Position numbers and translations under genes: made by a program
Shown: in pieces, positions 12,013-24,660 of the stretch
How the letters are laid out: each line of letters starts with the position of its first letter
Position numbering within the stretch: position 1 is the first letter of the stretch
From: Halictus rubicundus
Lineage: Eukaryota; Arthropoda; Insecta; Hymenoptera; Halictidae
Reading direction: 5' to 3'
Assembly: GCF_050948215.1 (NCBI RefSeq)
Contig: NW_027488821.1
Span: 124,001 to 188,000 of the forward strand
Length of the DNA: 64,000 nt
The notes under the pieces: model-generated
Seen by the model: only the letters and a program-made list of their open reading frames with translations
Databases searched by the model: none
Told to the model about the DNA's origin: nothing

Positions 12013-13700
12013 ATCCTATCCTCTATCCTAGCCTATCCTATCCTCTATCCTATCCTATCCTCTATCCTATCCTATCGTCTATCCTATCGTCTATCCTATC
12101 CTATCCTCTATCCTATCCTATCCTCTATCCTATCCTATCCTCTATCCTATCCTATCCTCTATCCTATCCTATCCTCTATCCTATCCTGTGCTCTATCCTA
12201 TCCTATCCTCTATCCTATGCTATCCTCTATCATATCCTCTACCCTATCCTCTATCCTATCCTATCCTCTATCCTATCCTATCATCTATCCTATCCTATCC
12301 TCTATCCTATCCTATCCTCTATCCTATCCTATCCTCTATCCTATCCTCTATCCTATCCTATCCTCTATCCTATCCTATCGTCTATCCTATCTTCTATCCT
12401 ATCCTATCCTCTATCCTATCCTATCCTCTATCCTATCCTATCCTCTATCCTATCCTATCTTCTATCCTATCCTATCCTCTATCCTATCAAATCCCCTATC
12501 CTATCCTCTATCCTCAATCCTATCCTTTCCTGTATCCTATCCAATCCTCTATCCTATCCTATCCTCTATCCTATCCTGTCCTCAATCCTATGCTATCCTC
12601 TATCCTATCCTCTATCCTAACCTATTCTCTATCCTATCCTCTATCCTTATCTCTCATCTATCCTCTATCCTATCCAATCCTCTATCCTATCCTATCCTCT
12701 ATCCTATCCTATCCTCTATCCTAGCCTATCCTATCCTCTATCCTATCCTATCCTCTATCCTATCCTATCCTCTATCCTATCCTATCCTCTATCCTATCCT
12801 ATCCTCTATCCTATCCTCTATCCTATCCTCTATCCTAGCCTATCCTCTATCCTATTCTATCCAATCCCCTATCCTATGCTCTATCCTATCCTACCCTCTA
12901 TAATATCGTATACTCTATCATATCCTATCCTCTATCCTATAATATCCTCTATCCTATCAAATCCCCTACCCTATCCTCTATCCTATCCTATCCTCTATCC
13001 TATCCTATCGTCTATCCTATCTTCTATCCTATCCTATCCTCTATCCTATCCTATCCTCTATCCTATCCTATCCTCTATCCTATCCTATCTTCTATCCTAT
13101 CCTATCCTCTATCCTATCAAATCCCCTATCCTATCCTCTATCCTATCTTATCCTCTATCCTATCCTATCTTCTATCCTATCCTATCATCTATCCTCAATC
13201 CTATCCTTTCCTGTATCCTATCCAATCCCCTATCCTATCCTCTATCCTATCCTATCCTGTATCCTATCCAATCCTCTATCCTATCCTAGCATCTATCATC
13301 AATCCTATCCTTTCCTGTATCCTATCCAATCCTCTATCCTATCCTATCCTCTATCCTATCCTGTCCTCAATCCTATGCTATCCTCTATCCTATCCTCTAT
13401 CCTTATCTATCATCTATCCTCTATCCTATCCAATCCTCTATCCTATCCTATCCTCTATCCTATCCTATCCTCTATCCTAGAATATCCTATCCTCTATCCT
13501 ATCCTATCCTCTATCCTATCCTATCGTCTATCCTATCGTCTATCCTATCGTATCCTCTATCCTATCCTATCCTCTATCCTATCCTATCCTCTATCCTATC
13601 CTATCCTCTATCCTATCCTATCCTCTATCCTATCCTATGCTCTATCCTATCCTATCCTCTATCCTATGCTATCCTCTATCATATCCTCTACCCTATCCTC
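12013..13700 (+). repeat. Mosaic of D, E and beta fragments
   Basis: After copy 2 of block A the array moves through a CGTCTATCCTAT doublet near 12,074, the CTATGCTATCC opening of block D near 12,217, an E series (CTCAATCC, CTAACCTATTC, CTTATCTCTCATC near 12,500-12,660), a beta module near 12,876-12,960, an E-like tail, and a second E fragment with CTTATCTATCATC near 13,400. A private variant CCTAGAATATCC occurs near 13,477. The order matches neither the first nor the later copy as a whole, so it is best read as a product of several unequal exchanges. Confidence 0.65.
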
Positions 13701-15511
13701 TATCCTATCCTATCCTCTATCCTATAATATCTTCTATCCTATCCTATCCTCTATCCTATCAAGTCCCCTACCCTATCCTCTGTCCTATCCTATCTCTATC
13801 CTATCCTATCCTCTATCCTATCCTATCCTCTATCCTATCCTATCCTGTATCCTATCCAATGCTCTATCCTATCCTATCATCTATCCCCTATCCTATCCAA
13901 CCCTCTATCCTATCCTATCCTCTATCCTATAATATCTACTATCCTATCCTATCCCCTATCCTATCCTCTGTCCTATCCTATCCTCCGTCCTATCCTATCC
14001 TCTGTCCTACCCTATCCTCTATCCTATCCTATCCTCTATCCTATCCTATCCTCTATCCTATGCGATCCTCTATCCTATCCTCTATCCTATCCTCTATCCT
14101 ATCCTCTATCCTATCCTATCCTCTATCCTATCCTATCCTCTATCCTATCCTATCCTCTATCCTATCCTATCCTCTATCCTATCCTATCCTCTATACTATC
14201 CTATCCTATCCTTTATCCTATCCTATCGTCTATCCTATCCTCTATCCTATCCTATCCTGTATCCTATCCTATCCTCAATCCTATCCTTTCCCGTATCATA
14301 TCCAATCCTCTATCCTATCCTATCCTCTATCCTATCCTATCCTCTATCCTATCCTATCCTCTATCCTATCCTATCGTCTATCCTATCCTCTATCCTATCC
14401 TATCCTCTATCCTATCCTATCCTCTATCCTATCCTATTCTATCCAACCCAGCCTCTATCCTATCCTATCCTCTATCCTATCCTATCCTCTATCCTATCCT
14501 ATCCTCTATCCTATCCTATCCTCTATCCTATCCTCTATCCTATCCTATCCTCTATCCTATCCTATCCTCTATCCTATCCTATCCTCTATCCTATCCTGTC
14601 CTCTATCCTATGCTATCCTCTATCCTATCCTCTATCCTATCCCATCCCCTATCGTATCCTCTATCCTATCCTATCCTCTATCCTATCCCAGCCTCTATCC
14701 TATCCTATACTGTATCCTATCCTATCCTGTATCCTATAATATCTACTATCCTATCCTATCCCCTATCCTATCCTCTGTCCTATCCTATCCTCCGTCCTAT
14801 CCTATCCTCTGTCCTATCCTATCCTCTATCCTATCCTATCCTCTATCCTATCCCACCCTCTATCCTATCCTATACTGTATCCTATCCTATCCTCTATCCT
14901 ATAATATCCTCTATCCTATCCTATCCTCTATCCTATCCTATCGTCTATCCTATCTTCTATCCTATCCTATCCTCTATCCTATCCTATCCTCTATCCTATC
15001 CTATCCTCTATCCTATCCTATCTTCTATCCTATCCTATCCTCTATCCTATCAAATCCCCTATCCTATCCTCTATCCTATCTTATCCTCTATCCTATCCTA
15101 TCTTCTATCCTATCCTATCATCTATCCTCAATCCTATCCTTTCCTGTATCCTATCCAATCCTCTATCCTATCCTATCCTCTATCCTATCCTGTCCTCAAT
15201 CCTATGCTATCCTCTATCCTATCCTCTATCCTAACCTATTCTCTATCCTATCCTCTATCCTTATCTCTCATCTATCCTCTATCCTATCCAATCCTCTATC
15301 CTATCCTATCCTCTATCCTATCCTATCCTCTATCCTATCCTATCCTCTATCCTAGCCTATCCTATCCTCTATCCTATCCTATCCTCTATCCTATCCTATC
15401 GTCTATCCTATCGTCTATCCTATCCTATCCTCTATCCTATCCTATCCTCTATCCTATCCTATCCTCTATCCTATCCTATCCTCTATCCTATCCTATGCTC
15501 TATCCTATCCT
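13701..15511 (+). repeat. HOR block A copy 3 continuing into block E
   Basis: It is colinear with about 565-2,388: offset 13,140 up to the CCAACCC variant, then 13,123 after loss of one monomer (the deletion also seen in copy 2). The first about 565 bp of block A are missing, and the left junction is to CTCTACCC monomers. Unlike copy 2, it runs straight on through block E (14,901-15,511) and into block D, which preserves the copy 1 order. Confidence 0.84.
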
Positions 15512-16630
15512 ATCCTCTATCCTATGCTATCCTCTATCATATCCTCTACCCTATCCTCTATCCTATCCTATCCTCTATCCTATCCTATCATCTATCCTAT
15601 CCTATCCTCTATCCTATCCTATCCTCTATCCTATCCTATCCTCTATCCTATCCTCTATCCTAGCCTATCCTCCATCCTATTCTATCCAATCCCCTATCCT
15701 ATGCTCTATCCTATCCTACCCTCTATAATATCGTATACTCTATCATATCCTATCCTCTATCCTATAATATGCTCTATCCTATCAAATCCCCTACCCTATC
15801 CTCTATCCTATCCTATCCTCTATCCTATCCTATCGTCTATCCTATCTTCTATCCTATCCTATCCTCTATCCTATCCTATCCTCTATCCTATCCTATCCTC
15901 TATCCTATCCTATCCTCTATCCTATCCTATCCTCTATCCTATCCTATCCTCTATCCTATCCTATCATCTATCCTCAATCCTATCCTTTCCTGTATCCTAT
16001 CCAATCCTCTATCCTATCCTGTCCTCTATCCTATCCTATCCTCTATCCCATCCTATCCTCTATCCTATCCTCTATCCTATCCTATCCTCTATCCTATCCT
16101 ATCTTCTATCCTATCCGATCCTCTATCCTATCAAATCCCCTATCCTATCTTCTATCCTATCCTATCCTCTATCCTATCCTATCCTCTATCCTATCCTATC
16201 GTCTATCCTATCCTCTATCCTATCCTATCCTCTATCCTATCCTATCCTCTATCCTATCCTATCCTCTATCCTATCCTATCTTCTATCCTATCCTATCCTA
16301 TCTTCTATCCTATCCTATCCTATCTTCTATCCTATCCTATCCTCTATCCTATCCTTTCCTGTATCCTATCCTATCCATTATCCTCTATCCTATCCTATCC
16401 TCTATCCTATCCTATCGTCTATCCTATCCTCTATCCTATCCTATCCTCTATCCTATCCTATCCTCTATCCTATCCTACCCTCTACCCTATCCTATCTTCT
16501 ATCCTATCCTATCCTACCTTCTATCCTATCCTATCCTCTATCCTATCCTATCCTCTATCCTATCCTATCCTCTATCCTATCCTATCCTCTATCCTATCCT
16601 TTCCTCTATCCTATCCTATCCTCTATCCTA
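15512..16630 (+). repeat. HOR block D, copy 3 (truncated)
   Basis: It is colinear with 2,389-3,790, beginning at offset 13,123. Two monomers are missing from a canonical run before about 15,960, and internal segments are shortened. The CTCAATCC variant at about 15,975 reads CCTATCC where the 2.87-kb copy reads CTTATCC. The copy ends near 16,630, where the sequence switches to a short private junction instead of the CTAGCC monomers seen at 3,805. Confidence 0.75.
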
Positions 16631-16784
16631 TCCTATCGTCTATCCTATCCTATCCTATCCTCTATCCTATCCTCTATCATATCCTATCCTATCCTATTCT
16701 CTATCCTATCCTCTATCCTTATCTCTCATCTATCCTCTATCCTATCCAATCCTCTATCCTATCCTATCCTCTATCCTATCCTAT
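16631..16784 (+). repeat. Recombinant junction between D and E-type arrays
   Basis: Block D stops in a CGTCTATCC monomer. About 40 bp of pentamer-rich sequence follow, with a CTCTATCATATCC variant near 16,672. The array then enters the middle of an E series (CTATTCTC, CTTATCTCTCATC near 16,694-16,730) without its beginning. This composite occurs only once in the window, which marks it as a crossover or deletion scar. Confidence 0.68.
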
Positions 16785-17756
16785 CCTCTATCCTAGCCTA
16801 TCCTATCCTCTATCCTATCCTATCCTCTATCCTATCCTATCCTCTATCCTATCCTATCGTCTATCCTATCGTCTATCCTATCCTATCCTCTATCCTATCC
16901 TCTATCCTATCCTATCGTCTATCCTATCGTCTATCCTATCCTATCCTCTATCCTATCCTCTACCCTAGCCTATCCTCTATCCTATTCTATCCAATCCCCT
17001 ATCCTATGCTCTATCCTATCCTACCCTCTATAATATCGTATACTCTATCATATCCTATCCTCTATCCTATAATATCCTCTATCCTATCAAATCCCCTACC
17101 CTATCCTCTATCCTATCCTATCCTCTATCCTATCCTATCTTCTATCCTATCCTATCCTCTATCCTATCAAATCCCCTATCCTATCCTCTATCCTATCTTA
17201 TCCTCTATCCTATCCTATCTTCTATCCTATCCTATCATCTATCCTCAATCCTATCCTTTCCTGTATCCTATCCAATCCTCTATCCTATCCTATCCTCTAT
17301 CCTATCCTGTCCTCAATCCTATGCTATCCTCTATCCTATCCTCTATCCTAACCTATTCTCTATCCTATCCTCTATCCTTATCTATCATGTATCCTCTATC
17401 CTATCCAATCCTCTATCCTATCCTATCCTCTATCCTATCCTATCCTCTATCCTAGCCTATCCTATCCTCTATCCTATCCTATCCTCTATCCTATCCTATC
17501 GTCTATCCTATCGTCTATCCTATCCTATCCTCTATCCTATCCTATCCTCTATCCTATCCTATCCTCTATCCTATCCTATCCTCTATCCTATCCTATCCTC
17601 TATCCTATCCTATGCTCTATCCTATCCTATCCTCTATCCTATGCTATCCTCTATCATATCCTCTACCCTATCCTCTATCCTATCCTATCCTCTATCCTAT
17701 CCTATCATCTATCCTATCCTATCCTCTATCCTATCCTATCCTCTATCCTATCCTAT
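16785..17756 (+). repeat. Copy of 5,515-6,486 (end of D plus block E)
   Basis: It is colinear with 5,515-6,486 at constant offset 11,270 for about 970 bp, including the beta module (about 17,006) and the private CTTATCTATCATG version of E near 17,380. One substitution was noticed: CTCTACCCTAGCC near 16,961 against CTCTATCCTAGCC. The copies part at 17,757, where this one continues with plain monomers and the other has a CGTCTATCC monomer. Confidence 0.82.
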
Positions 17757-18197
17757 CCTCTATCCTATCCTATCCTCTATCCTATCCTATCCTCTATCCT
17801 ATCCTCTATCCTAGCCTATCCTCTATCCTATTCTATCCAATCCCCTATCCTATGCTCTATCCTATCCTACCCTCTATAATATCGTATACTCTATCATATC
17901 CTATCCTCTATCCTATAATATCATCTAACCTATCAAATCCCCTACCCTATCCTCTATCCTATCCTATCCTCTATCCTATCGTCTATCCTATCTTCTATCC
18001 TATCCTATCCTCTATCCTATCCTATCCTCTATCCTATCCTATCCTCTATCCTATCCTATCTTCTATCCTATCTTATCCTCTATCCTATCAAATCCCCTAT
18101 CCTATCCTCTATCCTATCTTATCCTCTATCCTATCCTATCTTCTATCCTATCCTATCATCTATCCTCAATCCTATCCTTTCCTGTATCCTATCCAAG

Positions 18198-18616
18198 CCT
18201 CTATCCTATCCTATCCTCTATCCTATCCTATCCTCTATCCTATCCTATCCTCTATCCTATCCTATCCTCTATCCTATCCTATCCTCTATCCTATCCTATC
18301 CTCTATCCTATCCTATCCTCTATCCTATCCTATCCTCTATCCTATCCTATCCTCTATCCTATCCTATCCTCTATCCTATCCTATCCTCTATCCTATCCTA
18401 TCCTCTATCCTATCCTATCCTCTATCCTATCCTATCCTCTATCCTATCCTATCCTCTATCCTATCCTATCCTCTATCCTATCCTATCCTCTATCCTATCC
18501 TATCCTCTATCCTATCCTATCCTCTATCCTATCCTATCCTCTATCCTATCCTATCCTCTATCCTATCCTATCCTCTATCCTATCCTATCCTCTATCCTAT
18601 CCTATCCTCTATCCTA
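18198..18616 (+). repeat. Longest perfect 17-bp monomer run seen (about 419 bp)
   Basis: About 24 consecutive canonical monomers between a CCAAGCC variant and a CTAGCC variant, with no substitution visible by eye. It is the most homogeneous stretch of the window. Confidence 0.88.
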
Positions 18617-18917
18617 GCCTATCCTATCCTCTATCCTATCCTATCCTCTATCCTATCCTATCGTCTATCCTATCGTCTATCCTATCCTATCCTCTATCCT
18701 ATCCTATCCTCTATCCTATCCTCTATCCTAGCCTATCCTCTATCCTATTCTATCCAATCCCCTATCCTATGCTCTATCCTATCCTACCCTCTATAATATC
18801 GTATACTCTATCATATCCTATCCTCTATCCTATAATATCATCTATCCTATCAAATCCCCTACCCTATCCTCTATCCTATCCTATCCTCTATCCTATCCTA
18901 TCGTCTATCCTATCTTC

Positions 18918-19179
18918 TATCCTATCCTATCCTCTATCCTATCCTATCCTCTATCCTATCCTATCCTCTATCCTATCCTATCCTCTATCCTATCCTATCC
19001 TCTATCCTATCCTATCCTCTATCCTATCCTATCCTCTATCCTATCCTATCCTCTATCCTATCCTATCCTCTATCCTATCCTATCCTCTATCCTATCCTAT
19101 CCTCTATCCTATCCTATCCTCTATCCTATCCTATCCTCTATCCTATCCTATCCTCTATCCTATCCTATCCTCTATCCTA
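18918..19179 (+). repeat. Perfect 17-bp monomer run (about 262 bp)
   Basis: About 15 canonical monomers following a CTTCTATCC variant and ending at CTAGCC. Confidence 0.82.
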
Positions 19180-19859
19180 GCCTATCCTATCCTCTATCCT
19201 ATCCTATCCTCTATCCTATCCTATCGTCTATCCTATCGTCTATCCTATCCTATCCTCTATCCTATCCTATCCTCTATCCTATCCTATCCTCTATCCTATC
19301 CTATCCTCTATCCTATCCTATCCTCTATCCTATCCTATGCTCTATCCTATCCTATCCTCTATCCTATGCTATCCTCTATCATATCCTCTACCCTATCCTC
19401 TATCCTATCCTATCATCTATCCTATCCTATCCTCTATCCTATCCTATCCTCTATCCTATCCTCTATCCTAGCCTATCCTCTATCCTATTCTATCCAATCC
19501 CCTATCCTATGCTCTATCCTATCCTACCCTCTATAATATCGTATACTCTATCATATCCTATCCTCTATCCTATAATATCATCTATCCTATCAAATCCCCT
19601 ACCCTATCCTCTATCCTATCCTATCCTCTATCCTATCCTATCGTCTATCCTATCTTCTATCCTATCCTATCCTCTATCCTATCCTATCCTCTATCCTATC
19701 CTATCCTCTATCCTATCCTATCTTCTATCCTATCCTATCCTCTATCCTATCAAATCCCCTATCCTATCCTCTATCCTATCTTATCCTCTATCCTATCCTA
19801 TCTTCTATCCTATCCTATCATCTATCCTCAATCCTATCCTTTCCTGTATCCTATCCAAG

Positions 19860-20098
19860 CCTCTATCCTATCCTATCCTCTATCCTATCCTATCCTCTAT
19901 CCTATCCTATCCTCTATCCTATCCTATCCTCTATCCTATCCTATCCTCTATCCTATCCTATCCTCTATCCTATCCTATCCTCTATCCTATCCTATCCTCT
20001 ATCCTATCCTATCCTCTATCCTATCCTATCCTCTATCCTATCCTATCCTCTATCCTATCCTATCCTCTATCCTATCCTATCCTCTATCCTATCCTATC
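19860..20098 (+). repeat. Perfect 17-bp monomer run (239 bp) preceding block B
   Basis: Fourteen canonical monomers between CCAAGCC and CGTGTATCC. It has the same length as the run at 21,709-21,947. Confidence 0.85.
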
Positions 20099-21947
20099 GT
20101 GTATCCTATCCTCTATCCTATCCTATCCTCTATCCTATCCTTTCCTGTATCCTATCCAATCCTCTATCCTATCCTATCCTCTATCCTATCCTGTGCTCTA
20201 TCCTATCCTATCCTCCATCCTATCCTCTATCCTAGCCTATCCTCTATCCTCTATCGTATCCAATCCTCTATCCTATCCTATCCTCTATCCTATCCTCTAT
20301 AATATCGTACACTCTATCCTATAATATCATCTATCCGTTCCTATTCTCTATACTATCCTCTATCCTATCCTCTATCCTATCCTCTATCCTATCCTATCCT
20401 CTATCCTATCAAATCCCCTATCGAATCCTCTATCCTATCCTCTCGTCTATCCTATCCTCTGTCCTATCCTATCCTCTATCCTATCCTATCCCCTGTCACA
20501 TCCTCTATCCTATCCTATCCAATCCCCTATCCTATGCTCTATCCTATCCTACCATCTATAATATCGTATACTCTATCATATCCTATCCTCTATCCTATAA
20601 TATCCTCTATCCTATCAAATCCCCTATCCTATCCTCTATCCTATCCTATCCTCTATCCTATCCTATCCTCTGTCCTATCCTATCCTCTATCCTAGCCTAT
20701 CCTCTATCCTATCCTATCCAATCCCCTATCCTATGCTCTATCCTATCCTACCCTCTATAATATCGTATACTCTGTCATATCCTATCCTCTATCCTATAAT
20801 ATCCTCTATCCTATCCAATCCCCTATCCTATCCTCTATCCTATCCTATCCTGTATCCTATCCAATCCTCTATCCTATCCTAGCATCTATCATCAATCCTA
20901 TCCTTTCCTGTATCCTATCCAGTCCTCTATCCTATCCTATCATCTATCATCAATCCTATCCTTTCCTGTATCCTATCCAATCGTCTATCCTATCCTATCA
21001 TCTATCCTCAATCCTATCCTTTCCTATATCCTATCCAATCCTCTATCCTATCCTATCCTCTATCCTATCCTATCCTCTATCCTATCCTATCCTCTATCCT
21101 ATCCTATCCTCTATCCTATCCTATCCTCTATCCTATCCTATGCTCTATCCTATCCTATCCTCTATCCTATGCTATCCTCTATCATATCCTCTACCCTATC
21201 CTCTATCCTATCCTATCCTCTATCCTATCCTCTATCCTAGCCTATCCTCTATCCTATTCTATCCAATCCCCTATCCTATGCTCTATCCTATCCTACCCTC
21301 TATAATATCGTATACTCTATCATATCCTATCCTCTATCCTATAATATCCTCTATCCTATCAAATCCCCTACCCTATCCTCTATCCTATCCTATCCTCTAT
21401 CCTATCCTATCGTCTATCCTATCTTCTATCCTATCCTATCCTCTATCCTATCCTATACTCTATCCTATCCTATCCTCTATCCTATCCTATCTTCTATCCT
21501 ATCCTATCCTCTATCCTATCAAATCCCCTATCCTATCCTCTATCCTATCTTATCCTCTATCCTATCCTATCTTCTATCCTATCCTATCCTCTATCCTATC
21601 AAATCCCCTATCCTATCCTCTATCCTATCTTATCCTCTATCCTATCCTATCTTCTATCCTATCCTATCATCTATCCTCAATCCTATCCTTTCCTGTATCC
21701 TATCCAAGCCTCTATCCTATCCTATCCTCTATCCTATCCTATCCTCTATCCTATCCTATCCTCTATCCTATCCTATCCTCTATCCTATCCTATCCTCTAT
21801 CCTATCCTATCCTCTATCCTATCCTATCCTCTATCCTATCCTATCCTCTATCCTATCCTATCCTCTATCCTATCCTATCCTCTATCCTATCCTATCCTCT
21901 ATCCTATCCTATCCTCTATCCTATCCTATCCTCTATCCTATCCTATC
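20099..21947 (+). repeat. B-type HOR unit 1 (1,849 bp)
   Basis: This unit is block B (20,099-21,139, colinear with 8,693-9,733) followed by about 808 bp with a D-type opening (CTATGCTATCC, CTCTACCC), a beta module near 21,278, a CTATACTCTATCC variant near 21,455, an E-like tail repeated twice and a 239-bp perfect run. Copy 1 of B is followed by a block A junction instead, so this tandem arrangement arose on one side of the super-duplication. The left-type alpha module starts at about 20,299. Confidence 0.86.
21709..21947 (+). repeat. Perfect 17-bp monomer run (239 bp) preceding block B
   Basis: Fourteen canonical monomers from CCAAGCC to CGTGTATCC. Confidence 0.85.
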
Positions 21948-23886
21948 GTGTATCCTATCCTCTATCCTATCCTATCCTCTATCCTATCCTTTCCTGTATC
22001 CTATCCAATCCTCTATCCTATCCTATCCTCTATCCTATCCTGTGCTCTATCCTATCCTATCCTCCATCCTATCCTCTATCCTAGCCTATCCTCTATCCTC
22101 TATCGTATCCAATCCTCTATCCTATCCTATCCTCTATCCTATCCTCTATAATATCGTACACTCTATCCTATAATATCATCTATCCGTTCCTATTCTCTAT
22201 ACTATCCTCTATCCTATCCTCTATCCTATCCTCTATCCTATCCTATCCTCTATCCTATCAAATCCCCTATCGAATCCTCTATCCTATCCTCTCGTCTATC
22301 CTATCCTCTGTCCTATCCTATCCTCTATCCTATCCTATCCCCTGTCACATCCTCTATCCTATCCTATCCAATCCCCTATCCTATGCTCTATCCTATCCTA
22401 CCATCTATAATATCGTATACTCTATCATATCCTATCCTCTATCCTATAATATCCTCTATCCTATCAAATCCCCTATCCTATCCTCTATCCTATCCTATCC
22501 TCTATCCTATCCTATCCTCTGTCCTATCCTATCCTCTATCCTAGCCTATCCTCTATCCTATCCTATCCAATCCCCTATCCTATGCTCTATCCTATCCTAC
22601 CCTCTATAATATCGTATACTCTGTCATATCCTATCCTCTATCCTATAATATCCTCTATCCTATCCAATCCCCTATCCTATCCTCTATCCTATCCTATCCT
22701 GTATCCTATCCAATCCTCTATCCTATCCTAGCATCTATCATCAATCCTATCCTTTCCTGTATCCTATCCAGTCCTCTATCCTATCCTATCATCTATCATC
22801 AATCCTATCCTTTCCTGTATCCTATCCAATCGTCTATCCTATCCTATCATCTATCCTCAATCCTATCCTTTCCTATATCCTATCCAATCCTCTATCCTAT
22901 CCTATCCTCTATCCTATCCTATCCTCTATCCTATCCTATCCTCTATCCTATCCTATCCTCTATCCTATCCTATCCTCTATCCTATCCTATGCTCTATCCT
23001 ATCCTATCCTCTATCCTATGCTATCCTCTATCATATCCTCTACCCTATCCTCTATCCTATCCTATCCTCTATCCTATCCTCTATCCTAGCCTATCCTCTA
23101 TCCTATTCTATCCAATCCCCTATCCTATGCTCTATCCTATCCTACCCTCTATAATATCGTATACTCTATCATATCCTATCCTCTATCCTATAATATCCTC
23201 TATCCTATCAAATCCCCTACCCTATCCTCTATCCTATCCTATCCTCTATCCTATCCTATCGTCTATCCTATCTTCTATCCTATCCTATCCTCTATCCTAT
23301 CCTATACTCTATCCTATCCTATCCTCTATCCTATCCTATCTTCTATCCTATCCTATCCTCTATCCTATCAAATCCCCTATCCTATCCTCTATCCTATCTT
23401 ATCCTCTATCCTATCCTATCTTCTATCCTATCCTATCATCTATCCTCAATCCTATCCTTTCCTGTATCCTATCCAATCCTCTATCCTATCCTATCCTCTA
23501 TCCTATCCTATCCTCTATCCTATCCTATCCTCTATCCTATCCTATCCTCTATCCTATCCTATCCTCTATCCTATCCTATCCTCTATCCTATCCTATCCTC
23601 TATCCTATCCTATCCTCTATCCTATCCTATCCTCTATCCTATCCTATCCTCTATCCTATCCTATCCTCTATCCTATCCTATCCTCTATCCTATCCTATCC
23701 TCTATCCTATCCTATCCTCTATCCTATCCTATCCTCTATCCTATCCTATCCTCTATCCTATCCTATCCTCTATCCTATCCTATCCTCTATCCTATCCTAT
23801 CCTCTATCCTATCCTATCCTCTATCCTATCCTATCCTCTATCCTATCCTATCCTCTATCCTATCCTATCCTCTATCCTATCCTATC
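21948..23886 (+). repeat. B-type HOR unit 2
   Basis: This is a direct tandem copy of 20,099-21,947 at offset 1,849, with block B at 21,948-22,988 and the alpha module at about 22,148. The downstream part differs in two ways: one of the two E-like tails is absent, and the perfect monomer run has grown to 409 bp (23,478-23,886). The spacing to the next alpha module is therefore 1,910 bp instead of 1,849. Confidence 0.84.
23478..23886 (+). repeat. Perfect 17-bp monomer run (409 bp)
   Basis: About 24 canonical monomers between a CCAATCC variant and CATCTATCC. It is 170 bp, exactly ten monomers, longer than the equivalent run in the previous unit. Confidence 0.86.
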
Positions 23887-24660
23887 ATCTATCCTATCCT
23901 TTCCTGTATCCTATCCAATCCTCTATCCTATCCTATCCTCTATCCTATCCTGTCCTCTATCCTATCCTATCCTCTATCCTATCCTCTACCCTAGCCTATC
24001 CTCTATCCTCTATCGTATCCAATCCTCTATCCTATCCTATCCTCTATCCTATCCTCTATAATATCGTACACTCTATCCTATAATATCATCTATCCGTTCC
24101 TATTCTCTATACTATCCTCTATCCTATCCTCTATCCTATCCTCTATCCTATCCTATCCTCTATCCTATCAAATCCCCTATCGAATCCTCTATCCTATCCT
24201 CTCGTCTATCCTATCCTCTGTCCTATCCTATCCTCTATCCTATCCTATCCCCTGTCACATCCTCTATCCTATCCTATCCAATCCCCTATCCTATGCTCTA
24301 TCCTATCCTACCATCTATAATATCGTATACTCTATCATATCCTATCCTCTATCCTATAATATCCTCTATCCTATCAAATCCCCTATCCTATCCTCTATCC
24401 TATTCTATCCTCTATCCTATCCTATCCTCTGTCCTATCCTATCCTCTATCCTAGCCTATCCTCTATCCTATCCTATCCAATCCCCTATCCTATGCTCTAT
24501 CCTATCCTACCCTCTATAATATCGTATACTCTGTCATATCCTATCCTCTATCCTATAATATCCTCTATCCTATCCAATTACCTATCCTATCCTCTATCCT
24601 ATCCTATCCTGTATCCTATCCAATCCTCTATCCTATCCTAGCATCTATCATCAATCCTAT
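23887..24660 (+). repeat. B-type HOR unit 3 (degraded, truncated)
   Basis: It follows the block B variant series (CCTTTCC, alpha with GTACAC at about 24,058, ATCGAATCC, CTCTCGTC, CCCCTGTCACATCC, two beta modules) but has lost diagnostic bases: the opening CGTGTATCC is CATCTATCC, and CCTGTGCTC is CCTGTCCTC. Extra substitutions include CTATTCTATCC near 24,403 and CCAATTACC near 24,575. It stops inside the ATCATCAATCC series, where CTGTATCCTATCATATCC near 24,670 begins new sequence. A terminal, diverged copy fits the pattern of array edges homogenising less than the interior. Confidence 0.76.

Larger units (their letters stand above)
17757..20098 (+). repeat. Run-rich zone, copy 2
   Basis: It has the same composition as 6,487-8,692, expanded: beta modules near 17,852, 18,769 and 19,509, all ending in ATAATATCATCTA, separated by long perfect monomer runs. 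The first beta carries a private CATCTAACC substitution near 17,926. Its right part aligns with 7,880-8,692. Spacing between the last two beta modules is 740 bp. It leads directly into the second copy of block B, as its counterpart does. Confidence 0.75.
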
